A stretch of DNA of 64,000 nucleotides from assembly GCA_018902385.1 (NCBI GenBank), contig JABSSW010000037.1, positions 1 to 64,000 of the forward strand, read 5' to 3'. This document shows positions 22,455 through 33,423 of this stretch, one piece after another. Every line of letters starts with the position of its first letter. Position 1 is the first letter of the stretch. The notes below the pieces were generated by a model. That model worked only from the letters and a program-made list of their open reading frames with translations, made no database searches and was not told the origin of the DNA. Origin of the DNA: Physcia stellaris. Taxonomy: Eukaryota; Ascomycota; Lecanoromycetes; Caliciales; Physciaceae. The position numbers and the translations under genes are program-made.

Positions 22455-24216
22455 ATGAGCGCTGTGGGACCGGCGATATGGCGAACAATCGGCCGTGAGC
22501 TTTCAGTCTCGCCTCTGTCACATCGGACGACGTGTGTGAATCTGACACCCCTACGGCGAAACTTGCAGGCTCCTCGACCATGGTTCAGGTGCTTGCAGCC
22601 GTCTATGCATGGCTGTCGCCCTAAGTCCCAAATTGTGAAGTTCACAAGTGCGGCAGTCTGGAAAGCACAAGTTCCTCTACAACCTGAGCAAATACCACTT
22701 CCTTCCCAGGATGCCGCCTCCGCTCCACTTGAGCTCAAGCGCGTATCGCCATCTGCTGTACAGGAGATATTCGGGCCTCGAGTGAGCTATCAACGAGGCA
22801 ATGATATCCTGCAAACGCTACAAGAGCAAAGGATCGCGGGGACACTGGATGAGAGTATCCCCAACGTCGGTGAAGCCACTGTCAATCAAGGCCTGGAATG
22901 GCTACGCACAAATTACCCCCTTGACGAAGACGCTGCCATAACGTCACGACTGGAGAGGGAAGAAGCGCAAGAATCCCAAATCCTCATCGACCGTGCCGAA
23001 AAGCTAGGAATCTACAAACCGGAGACGTCCGACGGGCAACCTGTTACTCAGCTTCACACCGCTCCGCGAAATCCCGTCATCTACGTCCCCCAACAAGATC
23101 CAGAGCGCAATCGCATCCTAGGTACATCCCTCCTCGACAAAAAGCGGGATGCAAACAAAGCAGCATACGAAGCCGAAGAGGCCGCCAAAAGAGCAGAGGC
23201 AGAAGCCGCAGAGGCAGAAGCCATTCGCATCGGCAAACCCATTCCCACCGCAGAGACGCAAGCCGTCGTGCGGCGGCAGAAGCGACTGGAGAGCAAGGCG
23301 CAATGGGTCGAGTACGCGCAGAGCGTTTTCGGCGAGAAGGGTGCAAAGCAGAAATGGCCAACCATGACGATCTCCCAGCGACTCTGGCCTTCGGCTTTAT
23401 TTGCTGCTGCTGTTGTTGGACTGTCCGTTCTGTTTGCCACGTACTATACTCCACCGCCCAAGAAAGCACGTATATGGCCTGACATCCCTCCCGCGGCAGC
23501 GACGGTGTTGGTGCTTATCGGTATCAACGTTGTGGTATTCGGAGCGTGGCATGTCGTCCCGCTCCAAAGGTTCCTACTCAAGAACTTCATCAATGTACCG
23601 GGCTACCCCCGTGCAATTTCGCTCCTAGGGTGTACGTTCAGCCATCAAACCCCTACACATCTGGCGATGAACATGATCGTATTGTGGCTTTTTGGGACAA
23701 GGTTACACGATGATATCGGGCGTGGGCCATTTCTTGCGACCTTCATGGCATGTGGAGTGATTTCCTCCTTCTCCTCCCTTGCCGTCCACGTCTTCACATC
23801 AGCGTTCCAGTCAGGGGCTCTCGGCGCCAGTGGCGTGATAGCGGGGATCATTGCGACGTGGTGTGTGGTTAATTCGGAGTAAGTCCGCCTCTTCCGAGCT
23901 TCTTATTCATATCTCAAATCACTCATACGTCCGGCACAGCAAATACATCTCCATACTCTTCCTACCAAAGGAATGGACGAAATGGTTTCCGTCACTGGGA
24001 CTCCTAGCCTTCTTGATCGCCGGCGATTTATGGTTGCTAAGGAAAGGGACGATGGCTGAGCCTTTCAAGGGCATTGATTACGTGGCACATTTGGGCGGTT
24101 ACATGGGTGGCATTGGGGCCGGGATGTTCATAAACAGGAGAATGCATCCAAGGAGGAGCCGGGGTACGCGTGTAGTGAAAGAGACTCCAAGAAGAGTGGT
24201 TCAAGTGCTGCCTTGA
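22455..24216 (+). CDS. PCP1: mitochondrial rhomboid protease
   Basis: Inner-membrane rhomboid of the Pcp1/PARL class, which in yeast cleaves Mgm1 and Ccp1. Exons 22455-23878 and 23940-24216 (donor GTAAGT, acceptor CACAG) give 566 residues. The first ATG in frame starts an Arg-rich presequence (RTIGRELSV, TPLRRNLQA). Residues about 235-290 form an Ala/Glu/Lys-rich coiled-coil-like stretch. About six to seven membrane segments follow. The catalytic serine motif is GASGVIAGI and the catalytic histidine is in VAHLGGYMGG; HLAMNMIVLWLFG supplies the conserved His-Asn segment. It is longer than yeast Pcp1 (346 residues), as is usual in filamentous fungi. The family is certain; orthology to PCP1 is likely. 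Confidence 0.9.
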
Positions 24217-24462
24217 TTGGACTCAAAGGGTTTGTCGACGCCCATGCATCCCTGGCGCCAGAGATAAGCCAGGGAGCAAAAGCATTGAAACGCTTAAGTC
24301 GATAATACATTAGTTTTGTACAAAGATTTTTGGAGCCATAATATCCAACGATGCTTTCTGACCTTTCCAGCCGGATTCCCTTGTGCCCTCATCTCCATCC
24401 CAACGCACCTTGCTCCGTACTCCCAAACCTACCAATTATAGCCAAATCATCAATATTCTATC
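24217..24462. other. short convergent intergenic
   Basis: The 3' ends of the rhomboid and PhoD-like genes face each other here. Nothing else seen. Confidence 0.4.
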
Positions 24463-26964
24463 CTACATCTGCAAAGGGGGAATGCTGAACCCATACCCAT
24501 GCGTCCTACCTTGCGCGTCATGCTGATCGATCTCAACCCGAAAAGTAACATCCAACCCCCCAGCCTTCCTCTCAGTCGTAGGCGCATGTGTGCTGGCCTT
24601 CAACCCATCCTGCCCACCATTCGGAAGATCTCCATTCCCGTCCGCATGCCCATTGACCCCATTCACTTCCCCTCCACTCGCCGACTCAGATATGATGGCA
24701 TAATTCCGACTCGGCATCGTCAGCTTATTAAACGCAGAATTCTTCTCCACGCCCCCCGGATCCTTGTCCCACATAGGAATCAGCGTCTCATCCGTATCAT
24801 GATCGAGATGATGCGTTTTGTTCCTCCGTGCGAGCAGATCCGCGACCGCTTTTGGCGGGGGATGGTTCGTGATCGCGCTGCTGATGACGTTGGCCATGTA
24901 CCTGTGATCTTTCTCTTTCCCCAGTCCCTGCTTGGGGTTGCTGTAGAAGCTGCCGAGAGCGGCGAGATGCACGTCTCCGCCCAGAATGGTGATGCGGACC
25001 GAGTGCTTGGCTGCTATATCCTGGAGGAGAGAATGAGCTGTTTACGCTCGTGCTTGTGTTGGCGAGCGGTGTAGTGGTCGTCTAGATCATCGAGGAGGTC
25101 GGGCTTTCCGTCGAATTTGTTGAAGAATGAACCTGCGATGCCGAAACGTTTGTTGAGGAAGCGGATGGGGCCGATGAGTGGGGATGTAAAGATTTGCTCG
25201 AGCCAGGCGAGGCGGGGATAGGCGATGGGTACACCGAGGAGGACGATCAGGTGTTTAATGTTCGGGTTTGAGGAGAGGGAGGAGGAGACGCGGTCGAAGA
25301 TGGTAGAGTACGTGGATGGGTAATTAATTTGGTGGCGTGTTCGTTCTGTGCGGGCGTCGATACCAAGGAACGCAATGGAGGCGCCGAGTTGAGTATAAAT
25401 CGAGAGACTGGGTCGAGTGATATAGGGTCCTAATTCTGATCCCATTATGTATGAAGGGTCGGGAGCAGGTCCATCGATAGCTCCTTCAACATTGGCGCCT
25501 GCGCCAGTCTTCTGCGCCGAGGCAGGAGGAGATACATGATGTTGGAAAAGACAGTAGTATTTGTAGGCAATCGCACCAATGCCTCGGAAAACAGGACATC
25601 GCATAAAATGATCCGTATAGCTTCCATAGCCATCAATGATGTCTATTTCACCTGGTCAGGCCTTTCACAATGAACCTAAAGGAGAATTGGTGGGGCCTAC
25701 CATGATCATCCCATATATTGATTTGAGGAATCTGACCGTTGGCCGTAGCAAAAGGCTCAGTTGAATACCATTTGCAGTAGTTCTCGAAGTAGAACAGATC
25801 GCATTCGGCTTGCAATTCCCCTCCGAATGGATGATCCCTTCTTCGCTTCGGAATGGCCATGTCAGCCCATTCTCTGAGTGGTCCATCTACCCTTACTCCG
25901 TCGTTATATATTTGATCCCCTCCTCCAATCATGACATGGAATGGCTTTTGCTCGTGCTCGCGAAGGACGTCATTCCACAAGGCAGGTCCAGACCAAGCTT
26001 CCTCATCCGTACCTACGGAGAAGCCATTGCAAGAGTGGAACATTATTCTCATTGACTTGTTACTTGCCGGCACGTTGAATGCCTTTGGCGATATTGAGCG
26101 AGCATGCAATAAAGCATATTCCCATCGAGCTTCGATGTCTTGAACGGGGACCTCAAGCTCAAAACACCAAAAGGTCTTATCTGAAGCCTCATGTAGCTTG
26201 AGTGCTCCAACAACGCGCACCTCGCCCGGTGCCTGTCCTCCTTGCTCGGATGGTCTGATGCTTAGCTCAGGCCGAGTTCTACCAGGTTTGGTGACTATGA
26301 GTACACTTCCATGCCACTTTCCACCCTCCTGCTGAGAGTAGTTGAGGCGTCTAAAGTTTAGTAACGGCCCGCACAAGACAGCGACTTCATCGCCCGGTGT
26401 CGCCACTGGTATCGTGGTTCGATGGCCGTTTTGCGCCTGCGACATATGATCCTGTCCATTGGGACTAGTAGCCAAACCATCCGGCCGTTGCGCCTTGACT
26501 ACTCCATTCGTCGGTGCATGCGTAGCGTTGCTCTGAGCTGTCGCGTAGCCGAGCGGCAAAGATCCTTTACGCCATTCGAGATTCCATTCCTTCCTGAATC
26601 GATATTCAAAGGATGCCCTGACTCCCGAGTGGCCTGGATCATAGCTTAGACGAAAAGCAAGACGCTTCGAGCTCTAAGAGGCGGTCGACGGATCAGCGAT
26701 ATGCTACTCCAAAATGATAAAGATAACAAAGAATGATATAACAAGTGATTTGAAAAGGTAGAAGAGGTAATGAGCGACATGCTGCGATATAAGGCCACCG
26801 ATGATCACAAAGCTGGGTCGCTGGGGAATGAATGCCAAGAATACCAAGAGCGAGGCGCATGCGATCTGTTCAGATGACAGCTTTGACCTTGCCTGAAGCT
26901 TCAGCCACCTGTGGCAACACGGATAACATACGAGTACATGTTTCCATAAACGCTCTGTATACAT
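24463..26964 (-). CDS. PhoD-like metallophosphatase, membrane-anchored (apparent frameshift)
   Basis: Probable PhoD-type phosphatase/phosphodiesterase. Well-supported exons are 25701-26673 and 24463-25642, joined by a 58-base intron that rebuilds QINIWDDHDIIDGYGSY, the metal-binding signature. FHVMIGGGDQIYNDG carries another metal motif, and ITILGGDVHLAALGSFYSNP the C-terminal one. The frame breaks between 25020 and 25036: upstream reads HKHERKQLIL, downstream LQDIAAKHSVRIT, one base out of phase. This core then reads as 717 residues. The N-terminus is uncertain: the acceptor before SSKRLAFRLSYDPGHSG implies an upstream exon, probably the hydrophobic frame starting MYTERLWKHVLVCYPCC at 26964, which holds two or three membrane segments (SLLVFLAFIP, SLVISFFVIFIIL). 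The donor there is not clear. Confidence 0.85.
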
Positions 26965-27463
26965 GTAATGTGGTATACTCCGTCGAGGTCGAGAATCTAT
27001 ATCATGTAGTACAGCGCAAGCACGTACACACTTTTCGGGGTGAATGCAAAAAGTAGGCATTCCCCCATATGCTATCCTCGATTGCCTTTGCGTAAAGACT
27101 CGATTGGCGAATATAATACCAGGGGTATTGCCTATGCTTAAATATTTGCACACGAATATTTCGCTTATTCAGAATTGTAACACGCACCAAGTAAATTAGG
27201 CGATTTTGGATGAAACCCCTGTGGGAAAACCCGTGACCTATAGGGCAAACAAACTTGCCTTCACGTATTCTGAGGACGAGTAGTAGACGTAAAGCAATGT
27301 GTGCGGAACGAGTCGAACGCCAACGACCACAGTCATCTTGGTCGAGAAAAGCTATGCATTCAATGCACATTCACAAACGCCGTAGTTTGACCGCTATGCA
27401 TCAATCGCCATGGGATAATCGATATGCAAGACCCCTACGGAACCATAACCACGCTGCCAGCAC
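26965..27463. other. intergenic, nothing seen
   Basis: 500 bases between the PhoD-like start and the MOB stop. Small frames only, none supported. Confidence 0.4.
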
Positions 27464-28610
27464 CTACTGCGGATTGGTGACGCTGCAAGATCCATTGGCA
27501 GCATCAGGTGGGATAGACCCGTTTCCAATCCAGATATCGATCAAGGGCTGCATTGGCTCCATATCTTTGTCGGACAGCAGACCAAAGAGCTTGCCGACCG
27601 AGACATAGTGGACGAAGCATGAGTTCAGGTCTGTCCAGCCGTTAGAATTGGTACCGTTGGTCATGTGCCAGAAAGGGTCGATCCAGTGGGAATGGTAAAG
27701 ATGGGCATAAAGGCGAAAGATCTGACGGAAACAGGTCTTCACATCGCCCAGGAAATTTTCTGGAAAACCAGCAACCTTGCCAATCCAGTCCCGGCCTGCG
27801 AGAGTTGACAAAGGAGCGTTGAGAGTAGTAGATGGCATTGCGATTGGAGTGCTAGAATGGGTGGTGTTGAGACCTCCGGAAGGATAGGTGCTCGCGATCC
27901 CCGTCCCAGTGATATTGTCTATGGGGAAGGCCTTGACGTCACTCAACTTCCCCAAGATCCACCGTTGAACAAGCGAAATATACTGGGAGGCTGGTACTTT
28001 GATCGGGACTTTCTCGTTGTTGAGCCAGGTGTATGTATGGCTTCTGTAATCGTTTAGTAAAGGCCCGTGGAGCATTCCCTGGAACATTGGAAAAGGAATA
28101 CCGTCCAGCAGACATAACAGGGCATGAAATCGGATTGCAGATAGGACGACCAGTGTTCGCATCCATTTCCTGAATGCATGCAAGCAGTGCACTGACCAGG
28201 CGATATTGCTCCATGCCTAAGCGATTGTGATTAGCCATATAGGCCAGTAACAAGCCAAGGTACTTACATTGGTGAGCTAACCACTCCCCAAGATCAACGT
28301 TCTTTGGCTGAGCAGCCAGTGGCATGAAGTTTCCCTTCACGCCCAGTCGAGCGTATTTCTCACGAAAGAAGAACTTTGTAGGTTCCACATCCTGAACTTG
28401 GTTCTCCACCTGCGGAGAATTGGTTTGGGATCCAGCGGTAGAAACAAAGGATGTCGACGTATTCAGCGGTGGCATAGCTGGAGGATACGGTCCAGTTGGG
28501 GAGGAATTTTGAGAATCAGCTCCTTTTTGCTGATTGAGGCCCCCGTTCCCGTTTGCTTTACTGGCTTGCTGACCAAATCTACCGCGTCTAAAGTGATTCA
28601 GGTCAGCCAT
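27464..28610 (-). CDS. MOB-family (Mob1/phocein) kinase-activator-like protein
   Basis: MOB proteins bind and activate NDR/LATS-type kinases in the mitotic exit and morphogenesis networks. Exons 28268-28610, 28102-28216 and 27464-28043 give 345 residues. Both junctions are exact: the second rebuilds SCPVMSAGRSHTYTWLNNE. The domain starts about residue 95 (NVDLGEWLAHQ) and includes IKVPASQYISLVQRWILGKL, FRQIFRLYAHLYHSHW and FVHYVSVGKLFGLL. The Cys of SCPVMSAG and the His pair in YAHLYHSH fit the structural zinc site. The first 90 residues are Gln/Asn/Ser/Pro-rich. A 45-residue Ser/Thr/Pro loop sits between the two halves of the domain, unlike compact Mob1. It is a divergent fungal MOB subgroup; which kinase it serves cannot be told. 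Confidence 0.85.
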
Positions 28611-29198
28611 CAGACATATCAACAGCACAGTAAGATGGATCGAGGGTTTGCCATAGCGCTGGAGCAACCGAAGACGATCAAGCTAGAAACTCGTGTAGAC
28701 ATTGGCAATGATATAGTTTTTGCCAAGAGCCAAAGCCAGTAGAGACAAGTTCAAGAAACGTTGTTCAAAGGACATAGAGACGCAATACGAGTCCAAGCAC
28801 ACAAGGCAAGATCCGTAAGCCCCTCGTCCCAATCTCTATGAGTCCAGCTGTGTCATTCACTAACTCTAGCCATGATTGCATGTTTCTGAATAGCTCTTGC
28901 TTTTCTCCATATTTTTTACCACAACAGAATTCTCAACACGCCACAACACTACGGCCGGGTAGACCTTGTAAAGAACTCTTGATGCACTCACACATTCTGA
29001 AAGAAAGCTGCCATCATTTGTGGACTTTTTGACTCAATCAAGGAAGCGAGGACGGGACATAGATCGCTCTAGTTCTAGGTGAATTGCATTGCAAGAGGTA
29101 TATTGATTACAGAAGTGAATGTCTCGCCGGAGAAGTGGAGAAGAGGAAGAAGACAGCTCAAGTGCTCCAGATCAATTGAGGATAGGAGTAAGGTGCTG
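28611..29198. other. intergenic between MOB and Tc1 copy A
   Basis: Upstream region of the MOB gene. No coding region supported. Confidence 0.4.
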
Positions 29199-29200
29199 TA

Positions 29201-29247
29201 CTACGTACCCGGGAGGTTATATGTTAGTGTGCCAAGGCTACATGGGT
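29201..29247 (+). repeat. left TIR of Tc1 copy A
   Basis: Begins CTACGTACCCGGGAGG and pairs with 30760-30806 in inverted orientation with few mismatches. Confidence 0.9.
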
Positions 29248-29353
29248 CTCTACGATCTGCACCCGTTTCTAGCAGCTTCCATGGTCACTTCTCATACTAA
29301 TTTGTACTGCAGAGTACTTCACACCTTGCTTAACAACGGTATTACCAACAGAG

Positions 29354-30650
29354 ATGGATATCGCACTTCTATTGAATCCGGCGCCCGATGCGCCAGCAAG
29401 ACCTGTTACTCCTGCAAGGCCTGTTACTCCTGCAAGGCCTGTTACTCCTGCAAGGCCTGTTACACCGTCACGTCAACGTACTGCTCTTTTGACGCGGGAT
29501 CAAAGGCTACAAGTGCAAACGCTTCGAACGCTCAATTGGAATTACGAGAGAATTGCTCAACATCTCCGCTCAATCGGTATTAATTGTACTGCAAGACAAG
29601 TACAATATGCGGAGAAACACAGACCTACTCCGCAGAAACAACGTTGTGGCCCGAAGGCCTTGCTGAACACGCCTACCAGACGGCGAATAGCTGATTTCAT
29701 TACAAGCTCAAAGCGTACACGAAGAATGCCATTCATTCAGGTCAGCGAAGAATTACATCTATTCGTTTCCGAGGCAGTCATGCGAAAAGCTATGCAGAAA
29801 GAGGGGATATTTCGAAGATTGGCTAGAGGAAAGCCACCCATCTCCGAGAAAAACAGGCTTTTGCGACTTGCTTTTGCTCATGAGCATCTCAATTGGAGCC
29901 AATTACAGTCGAACGTTATACTGTGGACGGATGAGACTTGGGTAACGAACGGCAGGCATACACGGTAGGTTTTGGAGACGTTTTCAAGCTTCTCAGCTGA
30001 CTGAATTACTTTAGAACCTGGGTATCTCGGCGCGTTGGCGAGGAATATGAGGCCGATTGTATAGTGAAAAAAGAGAAATATCAATTTGGCTGAATGTTTT
30101 GAGCAAGCTACAGTTACAAAACACATACAATCGTGCCATTTCTGACCATAATCAGGGTGTATCTCCGGTGGTCTGGGCAAAGGACCGTGTTTATTCTGGG
30201 AGAAAGAATGGGGAACAATCACCTCAGAGACCTATTTTGCACGAATTCTCCCGCTTATTGATGGTATGATTGCCTCAATTGCTTCAAGAACAAGAGATAA
30301 CTTGAAATATAGGCTGGATTCGTATGCATTTCGAGCTTTGTCTCATGCAAGATGGAGCTAGAGGACACACTGCTCGCGCCACAATGACTGAGTTTGCGGA
30401 AAGAGGAATTCAGCCTATACAATGGCCTCCGTACTCTCCAGATTTGAACTCAATTGAAATCGTATGGAATTGAATAAAGAATTACATACAGGATCACTAC
30501 GATGAGAAGTTGAGTTATGATCGTTTACGTGAAGCGGTGAAAGTGGTCTGGAATTCAATTGAACAGTATCAATTGGACGATTTGATTGAATCATTACATG
30601 ATAGATGTTTGGCGGTTATAGCTGCAGATGGGAAACATATCAAATTTTAA
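29354..30650 (+). pseudogene. Tc1-type transposase, intron-containing, with premature stops
   Basis: The N-terminus has an 18-base minisatellite encoding PVTPAR repeats. A helix-turn-helix region follows (LLTRDQRLQVQTLRTLNWNY, then RIAQHLRSIGINCTARQVQ) and then the DDE domain. The first Asp is in LWTDETWVTN, the second in CLMQDGARGHTA and the Glu in PPYSPDLNSIE, with 34 residues between the last two (DD34E, Tc1/impala-like). Introns: 29965-30014 (GTAGGT...TTTAG), 30103-30155 (probably GC-AG) and 30264-30312 (GTATGA...ATATAG); each restores the family sequence (for example LPLIDGWIRMHFELC). TGA replaces Trp at 30091-30093, at 30100-30102 (next to the GC donor) and at 30471-30473 (WNWIKN), all in the GG-to-GA sense. 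The protein should therefore not be made in full unless these stops are suppressed. Confidence 0.88.
29396..29467 (+). repeat. 18-bp minisatellite, 4 units, in the transposase N-terminus
   Basis: Four tandem units of GCAAGGCCTGTTACTCCT (first and last slightly different) are in frame and encode repeated ARPVTP. The matching place in copy B has no repeat. Confidence 0.92.
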
Positions 30651-30759
30651 GCAATATCTCTTGTTCAGCTGCTTGATTTGTATGGTGATTTGTATGGTAG
30701 TCAGGCAAATTAGCTTGGGGACCCCTCTTCAAATTTCGTCTGATCTCAGGGTCCTTTCT

Positions 30760-30806
30760 ACCCCCTGCAGCCTTGGCGCACTAACATATAACCCCCGGGT
30801 ACGTTG
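30760..30806 (-). repeat. right TIR of Tc1 copy A
   Basis: The reverse complement begins CAACGTACCCGGGGG and continues TTATATGTTAGTGCGCCAAG, matching the left TIR. Confidence 0.9.
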
Positions 30807-30808
30807 TA

Positions 30809-31192
30809 CCTTGAGGTAGCAAGACTACTAGGTTGGGGCTAATGCTTGTTATCCACTCATCCAGCTGGAAGCTAATGTGTTGTCGATCTCCCGGCCGTAG
30901 TGCAGGATGGGGTGTGAGTGATATGCCGACACCCTTCAGTATCCGTACTCTAATCTATCAAACACTGAACACCATTCATAAATCTAGCCCTCACTTGGCC
31001 CCAAGAGCTTACAGAGCCGAACCTCCAGCTTCTCCCCTCTCAACACTTATACATCGAGAATTGGATTGCAGGCATTATCACCGGCTTTGAGCTTCCTCCC
31101 CATGGCTTGAGGGTGCTATTCGAAACAATCTCATCCCACAGCAAGCCGAACTCCATCCATCTCTTCGAGAGCCACGGGTTCTGCTCGTAGAC
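30809..31192. promoter_or_regulatory. LEO1 upstream region
   Basis: 384 bases between copy A and the LEO1 start. The transposon has displaced whatever lay further upstream. No specific element recognised. Confidence 0.4.
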
Positions 31193-32606
31193 ATGAGTGG
31201 CCACAGCTCCGATGACGAGGATGCCAATGCTCAACTAAATGGCGAAGAGGGCGCAGGTTTATTCGGATCCGGCTCAGAGGATGAGGGTACTGGCGAAGCG
31301 CGCAAGCTCAGTGACGAGGAACTCGATTCCGGCGATGACCAAGGCCGCAATGATCGTGTCGAAGACAACCAGAGTGAAACAAAAGAGGCCACTCATATAC
31401 GCGAAGAGAATGTGATAGACGTCAGCATTGGTCGCCATGCTATCCCGCAACCAAGCGACGGCGAAGTAAGTTCTCTGCCAAGCTAATCTAGTGATCATTT
31501 ACTGACGTTCGCAATAGATCCACCTTCTCCAGTTTCCAAGTTACCTGGGCATCGAGCCGAAAGCTTTCACCCCGAGCGATTGGAAGCCTCCAACCTCTGA
31601 GCATCATACCAACGAAACCCCATCATCCAATTTCTCCGCTTACCAGACCTCAAATAATACTATCCGTTGGCGGCACGCGCCAAATAATCCAAGTCAAATC
31701 CAGTCTAATGCTCGGATCATCCGTTGGTCGGATGGGTCTTTGACCGTTCAAGTCGCCTCGAATGCCAAAGAACAATTCGCGCTCTCTGCAAAGGCGCTCG
31801 CGCCTCCACAGATCAATCCTCCCAAACCAACTCCAACGTCTCTCTCGGGAAAACAAGCAGAGGGGAAAGTGCCGTACAATCCTCGCCTCGACTCGCACAC
31901 CTACCTCGCCTCCTTCCATGAATCCAGTTCAATTCTCCAGATTACCAATCACATTACCTCATCCCTCGCCGTACAGTCGTATGCAGACGAGGATGACGAT
32001 GCCTTGATCAAATTGCAGGAATCTCTAGCAGGTGCCACTAAGAATCACAAAGGGGTCGAAGGCGTCGAGATCATGCATATCACCGAAGATCCGGAGCTGG
32101 CAAAGAAGAAAGCCGAAGTCGCGCAGAAGGAGGTACAAAAAGCGGCACGTCGCCGACAGCTACAAGAAGAAAAGGAGCGCGACCGGAGTAACCGTGTACT
32201 CGGTCGCTCTGGATTGCGTGCTGGTGGCTACGGCGGTGGCCTTACTATCGGAGGGTTGGAGGATGACGAGGGCATGGCTAGGCCGAGGGCACGACCGGGC
32301 AAACCAAAAGCCAAGAAGCCGAGGCGCCGGAACAGCGAGTACAGCGACGAGGAAGAATTCGCAAATAGGGGACGAACCCGAGAAGATGAATACGATGAAG
32401 ACGATGGCTTTTTGGTCGGCAGCGATGAAGAGCCGGAGTTGGTGGAGGATGAAAGTCCTGAAGAAAATGATATCGATATGGAAGAGGAGCGCCCCAGTAA
32501 GAAGAAAGATGCGGTAGTTGAGGAAGAAGCCCCGGCTGCAGCAGGTAGTCCTCGTGGCCGGACCAAGCGTAGGCGCGTGATCGACGACGAGGACGAAGAT
32601 GAGTGA
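31193..32606 (+). CDS. LEO1: Paf1-complex subunit Leo1
   Basis: Subunit of the RNA polymerase II-associated Paf1 complex, acting in transcription elongation and co-transcriptional histone modification. Exons 31193-31465 and 31518-32606 (donor GTAAGT, acceptor AATAG) give 453 residues. The N-terminus is acidic (SSDDEDANAQLNGEEGAGLF, SDEELDSGDDQ). The Leo1 core (about 92-245) has FPSYLGIEPKAFTPSDW, NTIRWRHAPN, RIIRWSDGSLTVQV and PRLDSHTYLASFHESS. An Arg/Lys-rich helical region (KAARRRQLQEEKERDRSNRV) and an acidic, Lys-rich tail ending DDEDEDE follow. All features and the length fit fungal Leo1. Confidence 0.95.
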
Positions 32607-33423
32607 AGAAACTACCTTCAATCACATTTGGTGTTTCGGGTGGCGCAAAAACAACTGCATGTTTTGTACGATAGACATAGGGCGAGTGATGGATACCGGC
32701 CATGGACCGACAGGTTAGGCTGCATTTTGATCGCACTTGATAATGTGCATTGGAGTTGTATACCAAGTCATGCGAGATCTTCATCAATTCATAGCTGTGA
32801 TACATTTGCGCGTCCGAATTTCTCACCATTCAATGGAAATTGGCAGTGGTAGAAGGAGTGTTTGAATTCCCTTTCATCTCAATTATTTATGAATGATATC
32901 CTGCTTGATCGAGTGCCGCTTGAATCTCCGTCGCACCCAGTCTAGAACACACACAGAGTATTTTCCTCTCTTCCCTAATTCCTAGCTGCTATCAAGGCCA
33001 CCTAATCCAGCACCCTCATCGTCGAAAACATCCTCATCTTTATAAGCCCTCAAGAGAAAAAATTCATGTAGCACCAATTCCACAGCCCCATCCTGCGCCA
33101 TCCCCCCGTAGAAGAAGGAAGGTATAAACAGACAGACCTGAATAGGAAAGAACCAATGCAAAAAGCTCATTCGCTCAAGGGAGCCGGGAACGGAAGACCT
33201 TCCACGTGAGAATCCTTTGAAAGAACAAGGGACTCATCCGGATAGACCCTCAGCAAGCCGCCCGGAGGCGGAGCTCCCATGATTTTTGTAGATTATGTTG
33301 TTATCCACTGATGATGGGGAAGAAGAGAAGAGAGGTTGATGGAGGGTGGGAAGGAGAATTTATCGGGTGGGAGGGGGCTAGGTGGGATTGGGTGTGGTGC
33401 GGCGAGCTTGGCGAGATAGCACC
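32607..33423. other. intergenic, LEO1 3' side
   Basis: No gene supported. G-rich at 33305-33415. Ordinary composition continues up to Tc1 copy B. Confidence 0.45.

Larger units (their letters stand above)
29199..30808 (+). mobile_element. Tc1/mariner (DD34E) DNA transposon, copy A
   Basis: The element is 29201-30806 (1606 bases), flanked by TA at 29199-29200 and 30807-30808, the Tc1/mariner target duplication. The TIRs of about 45 bases share ACGTACCCGGG then GGTTATATGTTAGTG at both ends. It encodes one transposase (29354-30650). It lies between the divergently transcribed MOB and LEO1 genes. It is little mutated compared with copy B, but already carries TGG-to-TGA type stops. Confidence 0.93.
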
